Origin: Volutella citrinella
Lineage: Eukaryota; Ascomycota; Sordariomycetes; Hypocreales; Nectriaceae
Assembly (NCBI GenBank): GCA_034401135.1
Contig: JAWZSP010000009.1
Coordinates: 1,240,001-1,304,000 of the forward strand
Direction: 5' to 3'
Length of the DNA stretch: 64,000 nucleotides
Shown: piece by piece, positions 1 through 9,384 of the stretch
Position numbering within the stretch: the stretch's first letter is position 1
Layout: the number at the start of each line of letters is the position of its first letter
The notes under the pieces: generated by a model
The model's input: the letters and a program-made list of their open reading frames with translations, nothing else
Told to the model about the DNA's origin: nothing
Databases searched by the model: none
Made by a program: the position numbers and the translations under genes

Positions 1-860
1 ACGGGCTGGCCGACAGGGCAGCAAAGCCCTACAGGGGATCCCCGCCAGCGATGCACTGCAGGACTGTGATGGGCAGTCGCTCCAGTAATTATGCCCGTCT
101 GCCACAGGCTGCCAGTCCCTTTCGGCGGCTGGGTTGCGCTGGTGAGATGAGAGTGAGACCGTAATTAGACGCAACCCAACCCATTGCCCGCACCCGCGCT
201 GAGGCCGCTCACTTGCTACAGTGCATCGAAAACGTCAGTGGCTCTCAGCCGTCCTCTGCGCGCGCACAGGGTAATGATGCAGCCTGTGCATATCTCGCCA
301 TGCCCGATTCGGGGGTTATCAGCCGCCTGGCCCCATCAGCCCGGGATCAGCGACGAGGGCCACGTCGACCAACGGCCCAACCACAGCGGAGAGATGGATG
401 ACAGAGCGCTATGGGCAAGCAAGCTGGACAGCGGGAGTGAGCACTGAGCGCACGGTACACGAATAATGATGCCTCCTTGCGAGACTCCTCCGCGCCTTGA
501 TCCCGGCTCGAGCCCCCGAGACGTTAAAGATGCGGGGCAGCCGCTCCTCGCGTGGCCACATGGAGAATATATCGACGACACACGCCCCTCTGGATGCTTG
601 GAGCGCGAGACAGACAGACACACAACTTGCTAGGCGCCTGGTGCCGCCTCTTTCGGGTAAAACGCAGCGCTATCCTCCACGGTCGCCTCGTTGAATCTGC
701 CACCAAACCCGCCAGAGCCAATGCGATCGCGCCCGACCAAAGCACCACCCACCGCCAGGCCAGCCAGACCTAACAAAGCAGCGACGACTGACCCTGGCCT
801 CGCACATAGTATCCTACCTAACCAGCTGCTCCGCGCAGTAGCCAAGCCGTAGTCGCCGCA
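1..860. other. upstream intergenic region, no gene seen
   Basis: GC-rich sequence ahead of the zinc-cluster regulator that starts at 861. Open frames here are short, overlap on both strands and show no recognisable domain or splice structure. It presumably holds the promoter and 5' leader of the regulator; I see no clear TATA box. Confidence 0.6.
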
Positions 861-2586
861 ATGCCTGGCGTGCCATCTGGCCGCGGCTGCGACGCTTGTC
901 GCAAGCAGAAGAAGAAGGTTAGCATATATGATCGGCGCCCCCCACTATGCGTTCCCGTCGTCCTCCACGTCCTCAGCTCTCCTGCCGGGCTGCCCTAACT
1001 GTGGTGCTGGTCGTGATGATGCTGACGGCGATGCTGACCGTGACACCAGTGTGACCAGCACAAACCCCGCTGCGGGCGATGCGCCCGCCTAGACATTCCC
1101 TGCGTGGGCAATGGCAAGCAGCGTTTCAAATTCCACGTGGTGACAAACCCGGGGCTTTCCAACGGCGAGAAGAAATCGCCTTCGTCGTCCCCGATCAAGT
1201 CGTCGACGGCGGCCAGCGATGAGGAGGAGGATCTGGTGGGTCGCGTGAGCGACAAGCGGACCTTTACAGCGGTGCATGCCATTTGCCGGATGCCCAACAA
1301 CGAGACGTTTACAATTACAAACGCCCTGGTCTCGCGGCTCGAAATTGACGACCTCAAGTACGACCTGGATTGCTACGGACCATTTATGAAGTTCATCCCC
1401 CAGCGCCTCGGCTACAACGCAGCGCTGGACGCCTCTGCCTCGGCTCTGGTCACAACATTTTCGCCAGTCCATGGCTACAACTCGGTGCAAGCCATTACCA
1501 AATATATCGATGCCCTCAAGGCGCTGCGAGGATGCCTCAGCAACCCGAAAACCGCTCGGTCAGCGGACACGATGTGCGCGGTGTACCTAATGATGATTTG
1601 CCAGGTACGCAGATGCCCCTGTTCTGCCAATAGGCCCCTCACGGCTGACATCTTCAGGGCTGGATGGGCCGGCAAGACGACCAGCGCGCGACACACGCCG
1701 AGGGAATGGCCCTGCTGCTCGAGGCGACGGCCGGCGAGGCATGGTTTGAGAAATTTGAGATGGAAATGCGTGTCACATTGTGCATCCCCGTAGTATGTAC
1801 CTCAGTCCAGCCCGCAGAACCCGGCTGACGTCCCAGATTGTCGAGAGCATCATCAACCCCCGCATCAGACTCGGGCCCTGGCTGTATAAAATCCTCGACT
1901 GCTACCGCAACGTCCCTGGCGAGGACGGCGTGGTGCATCCCCCGAGGGATGACCCCAATAGGATCAACACGCTCCGGCTGCGAAACCTCGCCCTGCTACC
2001 CGAGTACCTCCGCGACCCAGAGCAGCACCGGTTGGAGATCCTCTCTTTGTACCACACGCTGCTCTGCGACGTCCCAAAGCTGCAGAACCTGGTGGCCGCC
2101 ACCTCGAACCCACGCATGTTCCCGCTCCCCTACGCTACGCGGATACGGCTGAAGCGGTCCTACGAGACGTGCCTTGGCATCATTTCCGGCCTCGGCCTCG
2201 TCCTCAACTACTTCCTCCGCGCCTTCGACCCCACCGATGTCAGCCTCGTCAAAGAATCTGCCGGCTTCCTCGCCGAAATATCGGAGCTGGCCGAGGCCGC
2301 GAGGAGTTACCGCCCCATCGGCGCCAGCTGGGTGCCGCTGTGCCTGATCCTCGGGTGGTCGTGCACCGACGACCCTGGCCTGCAGGCGCGCTTCGAGAGT
2401 CTGTTGATCGACTACCAGCAGGACTTTATCTACTCAAACTACCTCGACGTGGCCAAGGGTTGGAAGGCGACGATGCGGGAGCTATGCCCGAAGCTCCTGC
2501 TGGTCGGTGACGCGTCGCCCCTGGCTGACGACGGCCCCAGCGACGCGCTGGAGAAGCTGCCAATGAGCGAGTGCTGCATCCTGTAG
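861..2586 (+). CDS. Zn2Cys6 zinc-cluster transcription factor
   Basis: Predicted DNA-binding regulator of 498 residues from four exons (861-917, 1050-1604, 1658-1792, 1837-2586). The first intron splits the zinc cluster exactly. Joined, residues 10-39 contain CDACRKQKKKC, then CGRC and IPCVG, the six-cysteine binuclear zinc cluster (Gal4 type). The rest looks like the helical fungal-specific regulatory region, with conserved-looking WLYKILDCYR and a long alpha-rich C-terminal half. The 1793-1836 intron is only 44 bases but has GTATGT, CTGAC and CAG. The start is the only ATG giving the zinc cluster at the N-terminus, as is usual. An oddity is the C-terminal CCIL, which fits a CaaX prenylation box. 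Targets are unknown; no neighbouring pathway cluster suggests one. Family call is secure, exon 3/4 junction slightly less so. Confidence 0.88.
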
Positions 2587-3284
2587 ATGGGAACAGGGCC
2601 CGCTCAAAGCACGAGAATGAATCGAAAACCGCTCTGGCTTAGAAATACATGGAGCTGTGTATTGCCGCGAGGTAAGGACGGCAATTGCCACCGGAATCGA
2701 CTGCATGCATCTATCAACACATCTTGGTTTTGGGAAAGGCGGGCGCTGTGGTTGGGAACAAGGCGTGTTTCAAGTCATGGGCATGGAATAAAAGGCGTGG
2801 GCGGGCGCTGGTTTCAGAGATTGGGCATCAACAAGAGAGAATGATTCAACTAATGCTGGTCTTTGCGAGCAGCCGCCCCGGTGGGTTGATTCAGCATTCC
2901 ATGATGGGTCATTGACCCTTTTGGAAGAACATCAACTGGAGCATGCACAGGTAGTGCCACACAAGGACAGGATACACGATTGAGTAATAAAAATAAAGAT
3001 TAAATTAAAGTAGAACGTGGTATACTACAGGATCTACGAAGAAGCTCCCTTTCGGCAGCCATTTTGCAGTCGTGCGCCAAGTCGGCTTGTTCGTCAACGG
3101 CTTACGACTACTCCATAAGCACAAGGCAAAGCCCCAGCGGCCATGTCTGTTCACTGCAGGGTTTTAGTCCTGTTTCCTCACGCGTTTTGTGTTCACGTCC
3201 TTGATTACACCGTAGTTCACCCCGGGGCGGCTTGACTCCCTGCGCCTTCTTTTACGCTGCGACCACTCAGATGGACGCTGTCGT
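2587..3284. other. intergenic, A/T-rich 3' region then promoter
   Basis: Trailer of the zinc-cluster gene and upstream region of the next gene. The stretch around 2980-3010 is A/T-rich with AATAAA-like words suited to polyadenylation. No coding frame of note. Confidence 0.5.
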
Positions 3285-4283
3285 ATGGCATCAGCACTTG
3301 GCAAGCAGCCGGCTTACAGATGGCGGGCGCATAAAAACCAGCACATAGCCACAACACTCATGACTTTTCCCTCGGTCTTGCTGGATCTGTCAGACGTCAC
3401 ATTGCCAACGAATCCTGGCATTCTGCCATCTGCGACTTACGCCCAAGTCAGTTCCGGATTCCCATCCATCCCCCATACCTCGACGAGCCTCAATGAGCAC
3501 GCTGCTATATTTCGACAGTTTCTGCAACTTCAAGCTCAAATGCAGCGATCGCAGAGTTGGCACCTCGACCGATTGCCGCTGCAGGTCCAGTCTCCAGCCC
3601 GCGCCGCTGCTCTGCTCCTCGTCCAAGAGCTCGAATCCACTTCACCTGTCACTGTCGAGTTCCACCCCGAAGCAGCGCCTCTAATTGAGGCGAACTTCAA
3701 TCGCCTGGGTGCAGGCCCAGGCGACATAACCGTCATCCTGACCAACGCCCGCCCGGACACCAAATCATGTATCCAGACCGTGCAAAAGAGCCCCGGAGTG
3801 AGATTTGAACGGACAACGGATTTGCCAAACCTGCCGATCCATTTGGCCATTCAGGGGCCAACCAGCCCTCGTGTCTTCAAACTCGGATTTTCACGCTCCA
3901 GTCATGCACTAGCACAGCAAGTTCTAAAGGAAATGGCGCAGACGAGCCAAGGGTTCGCCATATTCCATTTTGGACACGACCGCAGCATCTTAGGCTCCAT
4001 TGCCGACATATATCTCCCTCTGGGTGTCATGATAGCCGCGCCGTTGTACGCCTGGAAGTGGAGGTCCTGGACGCTCTTGATTTTTACATGGCTCATCCCC
4101 ATCATCCCGCTCGTCTTGGTTTGGGACAGCATCGCCCCATCACTTCCCAGCCAGGAGCGGGACAGAGGAGAGCCCCCGTTTAGCACTTGCGAGGCCAGTT
4201 ACAAGCATCGGCAAACATTAGGCGAGAGGCGTGCTTGTTGTCAACATGACCATGGCCTCATCCTTTGCCGCAAAGAGGAGTGA
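3285..4283 (+). CDS. hypothetical protein with two C-terminal membrane helices
   Basis: One uninterrupted frame of 332 residues that I do not recognise. Residues 1-240 look soluble and mixed alpha/beta, with a helical stretch rich in Gln around 75-90. Two hydrophobic segments follow, about 242-257 and 263-280, separated by a short KWRSW turn, giving a hairpin or tail-anchored topology. The last 50 residues are polar with several cysteines and may be poorly conserved. An internal Met at 3360 (MTFPSVLLDL) is an equally plausible start. It converges with the F-box-like gene on the minus strand, with 153 bases between stop codons. No function should be inferred. Confidence 0.5.
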   Translation: MASALGKQPAYRWRAHKNQHIATTLMTFPSVLLDLSDVTLPTNPGILPSATYAQVSSGFPSIPHTSTSLNEHAAIFRQFLQLQAQMQRSQSWHLDRLPLQVQSPARAAALLLVQELESTSPVTVEFHPEAAPLIEANFNRLGAGPGDITVILTNARPDTKSCIQTVQKSPGVRFERTTDLPNLPIHLAIQGPTSPRVFKLGFSRSSHALAQQVLKEMAQTSQGFAIFHFGHDRSILGSIADIYLPLGVMIAAPLYAWKWRSWTLLIFTWLIPIIPLVLVWDSIAPSLPSQERDRGEPPFSTCEASYKHRQTLGERRACCQHDHGLILCRKEE

Positions 4284-4436
4284 TACCGTTTAAGGGCTTG
4301 GTTTATGACAATCCTTATGGTCAATTTTGCTTCGCAGACCATGATGCTTGCGTTGGTTTGAGTTCTATCTGGAAGCTTTCTAACTAGGTCCAAGCTCACA
4401 GACAGACCTCCCACATCAAGCCACGCCTGGAAGCAG

Positions 4437-6248
4437 TCACCTCTCGTTGTCTCCTTTCATTTCCAAACTACTGGACTCATTGTGCCAAACCTGGCATTGT
4501 TCGCGAGTGAACCACCACTCCAACACTCCGCTCCAGCCAACATCGAACCACAGAGTCGCTTTAGTGCTCGGTATCTGGGTTGACATTTCAACCTTGGATA
4601 TAAAAGGCCGTCCATTATCTGTTTTCTCGAAGCCGAGGTACATTTTGTGAGGGAAGTCAACGGACAGCGGCTTCCCCAGAGCGTCGAGTCGGACCTGTCC
4701 TACACAACCGCGCTGGCCATCCGAATACTCAATCAAGAGCCCAATAATCCGGGGTTGCCCTCCAACAATATCATGGCACGGCTGGATGGTAGAGACATTC
4801 GTCAGCTGTGCACTTGACCAGTGGCACCCCTCGACATCATAAGGTTCGGGGTATGTTGACAGGGCCTCGGGCAGCCGCAGCGGCGACACCTGCTCTGGTG
4901 CGGGAGTTTCGAATTGCAACGTGCTGATAGCAGAGGAGCGGCCACCACTGAAGAAATGGCCTGGCCTGCTATCGGGATACTCCAGGAGCTCCCATTGCAG
5001 CCGTGACAGGAATGGCGTTTGATAAACGCCAAACAGGGCCGTACGCCCTTTGTTCGTCTCAAATACCAAACCCAGTTCTCTATTGGCACGCTCGCGGCAC
5101 CGCTTCCAAATGGCTGTGATGCGCTCACTCTCCTCGAGCGGGACATGAATCCAGACTACGTCATCCGGTGAATCCTCGTAGAATGAGAGGTCATCGCTCT
5201 GAGTGTGCACGTGGATCGAGACTGGCGCAGGATTGCAACACACAGAGTAGCCGGTGATGCCTGGTGTGTTGTATCGAATCAAGTTCATGTGCAGTTGCTC
5301 TTGGGACCTATGGGGGCAGAATGTCGAAGACCGAAGAGCTGTTTCTGGGTCAACGGGGTATGGGTACGCAGGAAAACCACTCGAGACGGCGGAATGTCCC
5401 GAAAAATGGAACGTTATGCGTCTCAGTTTGAGGCCCTGGACTGTCAGCCATTGCCCCAGCCGTTGGGGAGGGTTCTTACATCGCCATAGAAGCCCAATTG
5501 GGTGCCGGGGTGCTCAATGAGGGTATGCTTCCACCAAACCCCAGGAACAGGGGCAAAGTTGGGGGGTTTGCCAGAATCGCACAGTATCAATTCCCTGATG
5601 CCGAGATGGTTCTCGGCGGTGTGAGCAGCTTGGGGTACGCGCCACCGCACGTCTCCAGCCTCGCGTGCTACAGAATGAAGGTACTTTTGACCGTCAAGCG
5701 TGATGTATCGACGGGAAATCCTGCTTGTCGTGTTGACGGTGTAGTACAGGGGGCCCAAATGATTGTAAAGCGGTAGAGTCATGGCCAGGGAGAAGTCTGT
5801 GAGCAAGTGTTGCGCAACCTCCCGCCGCAACTCGAGGGGGAGTGGTACATGCGGCTCGAGCCTTGAAGCGAGCGACCTGACCAGCCTTTGGGTTCTCGCT
5901 CTATCGTAGGACAAGCCAGGCTCATAGGAGTACTCTGTGACGTATAAATGGCGCGCCGAGCGCTCAGGGCCAAATTGGGCAATGCAACGGGGATGGAAAG
6001 CAATGGAATGGCCATCGGCATGAGGGCATTTGGTATCGCAGACGATGTATTTGATATCAGCCACCTCATCGTCAATCTCGACGGGGCCAAACGGAAATGG
6101 ACCAGATTCCTTGCCATTGGAGCTCACTGCGGCGGTCAATTTCGGATCTATACGGCTTCGAAGCGGACTTACCAGCAATGAAGCTGTCTCCTTGAAAAAT
6201 CCTGAACTGGCAAAGACCGCATCTCGATTTCAAGCAGTACCGGTCCAT
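4437..6248 (-). CDS. cysteine-rich F-box-like protein
   Basis: Four exons (6248-6173, 6126-5480, 5435-5368, 5307-4437) give 553 residues. Without splicing it appears as two broken frames; the 60-base intron 5308-5367 (GTACCC...CATAG) and the 44-base intron 5436-5479 restore one protein. The N-terminus has CGLC at 10-13, then CDTKC followed by HADGH and HPRC, so it probably binds zinc. Next comes PLPLELRREVAQHLL, an F-box-like helix. The C-terminal half contains ITGYSVCC, WIHVPL, ERITAIW and TNKGRTALFG, which I recognise from a large family of uncharacterised filamentous-fungal proteins. If the F-box is real it would recruit Skp1 in an SCF ubiquitin ligase; that is inference. The Met at 6248 is chosen because it places the CxxC at the N-terminus and splices in frame. 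Confidence 0.75.
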
Positions 6249-6757
6249 GTTGGCGTGACCAAGCGCTGGTGATGAAGCAGGGAGATTAGCGGGGCTGAGG
6301 TGTAGACTATAGTGCAGCGGGCTTGAACGTCGGAAGATCATCGCTCCGGCCACCAGTAGAACGACCCAAAACAGACCTGACAATCATGGATCAGTTCCTT
6401 TGCGTCGCGACGGCGTGGAGACTTCTCATCTCTGATGATTGGAGACAGATTTTATTTCTACGCTCCGGAGTTGATGTGTCACCGAAGCTTAGCGTTGTGT
6501 GATGAACAATTCAAAGCAAATCATTAAGCTACTCTAAGCTGGTGACGCCAGACACAAGACAACATAACATAGCATAAGGCAAGATGATACGAACTTGGTT
6601 TAACTCTGATCTTATAGATGATACCACGTGCTGCAGCAACATCTCCATACCCTCCTCTTACCTGAGGAACAACAATGGAGACAATGGCTAACCTATTGCT
6701 CATTGATGCCTGCCACCGGGCCAGTTCCCAAAGCATAGCATCTCGAACAGAATTCAG
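6249..6757. other. intergenic
   Basis: Upstream of the F-box-like gene and downstream of the proline-rich gene (both minus strand). Moderately A/T-rich, with no supported coding frame or repeat. Confidence 0.5.
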
Positions 6758-7630
6758 TCAACGAAGCCTGTAGGCCAGCTCATCTCGGCCATAGCCGTAT
6801 TGCTGACTCTGCGGCATAGGCGCGAACGGGTTCGGTGGGAGAGTATTCTGCTGGCGGGGATCCAAATGCTGAGCCTTCGGATTCGGCGCGAACGGGTTCG
6901 GCGGGCGAGGTTTCGTCTGGCTAGGGTCAGGCCGGCGCTGGTCCGGCTGACTGAAACCAGACTGGCGGCTCTGGGGTTGACGAGGATCTGGCCGACGATA
7001 GGGATCCGACGAGCGTGTGTCGGCCTGACGTAGGTCACGCTGGGGGCGGATGGGCGGACCGGGGCTTGGTTGACGCGGGTCCGGCCGGCGGGGATCTGAC
7101 AGGCGTGTATCTGACAGGCGTGGATCAGAGCGGTGCGGGTCTGGTTGACGGGACCGCGGACGTCGAGTGTCTGCCGGAAGGTATTGGAGCGGACGAGGAC
7201 TTGGCTGGCAAGCACTCAGCTGAGATGAGCCGCCAATGAAAAGCTGGCCAAATGGTGCCTCTATAACTTGAGCGTTGGGCTGGACGCCTCGTCGCTGCTG
7301 CTGGCTCAAACGAGCTGCTTGGCGTCGTGAGTGAAAGTCGCCCTTGCGTTGGTTGTCCCTGCTGGAAGTCGAAGACGAGTATGATATCTTTGGCTGTACA
7401 AGAGGAGGAGGGGCCCCTTGCCCCCAGCGCCACCTGGAACCTTGGCTCGGCTGACCTGGGCGAATATACGGGACCAGAGCGTCCTTCCCGGCTCTTTCCC
7501 ACGGCTGACTTTCAGCCCATGTTGCGACGTTTGGAGGTGGGTAGTCTCGAGCAGACCGAGACTTGCGCGTGGTCTTTCGCTCCTCAATCTCAACAGGTAA
7601 TGGCGGAGGCGGGCGGAATTTCTTGAACAT
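6758..7630 (-). CDS. proline-rich disordered protein with pentapeptide repeats and two NPF motifs
   Basis: Single-exon frame of 290 residues, almost wholly low complexity (Pro, Arg, Gln, Ser, Asp). The N-terminus has a PPPPLP run (residues 7-12) and a less biased segment to about 90. Residues 155-215 carry a degenerate five-residue repeat of the form RLSDT, RLSDP, RRPDP, RQPSP. The matching DNA near 7080-7140 repeats ATCTGACAGGCGTG-like units. The tail holds two copies of PPNPFAP, with NPF at 245-247 and 267-269. NPF tripeptides are the established ligand of EH domains in endocytic adaptors, and polyproline could bind SH3 or WW domains. No catalytic domain is visible. The N-terminal segment and the continuous frame argue for a real gene. 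Confidence 0.6.
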   Translation of the reverse strand: MFKKFRPPPPLPVEIEERKTTRKSRSARDYPPPNVATWAESQPWERAGKDALVPYIRPGQPSQGSRWRWGQGAPPPLVQPKISYSSSTSSRDNQRKGDFHSRRQAARLSQQQRRGVQPNAQVIEAPFGQLFIGGSSQLSACQPSPRPLQYLPADTRRPRSRQPDPHRSDPRLSDTRLSDPRRPDPRQPSPGPPIRPQRDLRQADTRSSDPYRRPDPRQPQSRQSGFSQPDQRRPDPSQTKPRPPNPFAPNPKAQHLDPRQQNTLPPNPFAPMPQSQQYGYGRDELAYRLR

Positions 7631-9384
7631 TGTCTAGAGGCTCCAACTAGTAGGAAAGAAATAGTCAAAAGAGACTGGGGTAGGAGTTGGAGACGGGAAT
7701 CGGGATATGGATGTGTTGTCAGAATAGGTTCGGGGGTCGGAGTTGGAGAGACGAGAGCTTTCGCAAGGCTTAGAGGCCAGCATTGGTTGAAATTCTACCA
7801 TCTTTACATCTCGGGACGGGGACAATCTTAAGGTATCAGGCTCCAGCCGCCATGCGTTGGGCCGCGACCCCGTGGATGACTACTAGTACTTGGCCACATG
7901 GATGGTCGCAGGAACCATGGGCCCCAAAGGTGGGGGCCACAGAGGTGTTCTAAGAATGGCTGCGGACAGTGCGGGACGACCGGGCTTCGTTCCAGCAAGC
8001 GCGCGAAACAGGCCACGGACTCACGGCTGCTCCAATCATGGAGGCCAAGTGCATGCCTTGGCTGGCCACAACTGGCCGGACCTACGGGCGGCCATTCATT
8101 TCATTTGTCATTATAAAACACGTCTGGCGGCTACGAGGAGGACAACGACTACCATAGCTTGCGCAATCGGGATGGGGCACTAGAGGAACTGGGAGCCCCT
8201 GGCGCGTTGAAATACGCCCCGATTGGCAGTTAATTTTGCTGACATGAGGGAGGCTGTTCTTGACATGGACCAACATGCATTTCCTCTGACAAGCAAACAA
8301 CACTCCCGGGCACTCAAAGGCGGGATCCAGGAATTGGCGGGCGGCTAAGCTGCCGCCTGAGTGGGTGGATCGAACCGCTGGTTGTGATGAGGTGAGGCCG
8401 GGTCTAGGCCACCTCTAGGGGGATCAGTTCCAGTGGCGTCTGGGGCTCTGGGCCCACCAGGCGGATGGTTGGTCCGATCCAGCAGTACGCCACTGAACCA
8501 CCTCTCGTCCGGTCTCAACCTTCCATCCTCTGCGCAACCCTTCGGATTTTCCAGCGGTCCCAACAACTCTACGTATGGGGACTTATCGATAGATGCCTTG
8601 AATGCTAATTATGAAGAGCATCCAGTGGAACGTGTTCCGCCCTGCCCAAGTCCCCAGGCTCCATTCCCCCGGAGCCCACCAATCTCGTGAGCTAGGAATG
8701 TTGAATGACTCGAATCCCGTCCACGATACTGCTTAGAGCCACTATTAGGTAGCGAAATGAATAACTCTCAATGTGTCAGCTGGAAATTGGGGAATTTATA
8801 CTGAATCTCATCAAGCTACTAACCATCAATCTACAGTTCGATTATTATTTGAATTCTGTGTTGGAGGGATAGAAAAGCTGAAAGCCAAGTTTGATGGGTA
8901 AATAAAGGGATAGCAGGAATTGGCTATTCAGATGACGAAACGGGTCCACGATGAGTGACATCAAACTAGTTTCCTGGCTCTATTCCTATTAACAAAGATC
9001 TCGCTCTCTTATACTAGTTAATATAAAGGGAGAAGTTGAAATGTTTGAATCTCTCTAGCAAAGGTATCAAAACACTACTGTGAGAAAGGCTGAAAGATTC
9101 GCCCATGTTATGTTATGACCAACCGAGTGTAGGGTCTGGCAAGAGTCTGATGAGTTACTGACACGTCCTGGTTCAATAGTTCTTTCAGACTGTGGAGTCT
9201 TGACTCTTGAGCCGACCTGGGCGCCACGTAGTACCCCGGATGCCCTTTGCGCTTTTTTACTCAAGTCGAGACGTGCTCACAGCCGAACATGACTTGACTC
9301 ATTGAGCACATGACACCAAAGGTTCCTGGATGCTTCTCTAAAACCTCCATTGACTGATAACATACTGGTACCTGTGAAGTAACG
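7631..9384. other. intergenic with A/T-rich island
   Basis: Long gap with no supported gene. 7631-8690 is GC-rich; an 85-codon frame at 8433-8690 has no family I recognise. About 8690-9070 is distinctly A/T-rich against its surroundings and may be a decayed mobile element or an old non-coding insertion, but no terminal repeats or coding relic can be recognised. Confidence 0.5.

Noticed and set aside
5295..5330. Apparent one-base frameshift in the F-box-like gene near a C run
   Set aside because: A 60-base intron (5308-5367) with GTACCC donor and CATAG acceptor restores the frame without assuming an error.
8345..8440. Possible tRNA on the minus strand (GGTTCGATCC word)
   Set aside because: The five-base T stem does not pair and no acceptor stem or anticodon arm can be drawn.
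8433..8690. 85-codon plus-strand frame
   Set aside because: Pro/Ser-rich with no family, surrounded by non-coding sequence; insufficient evidence.
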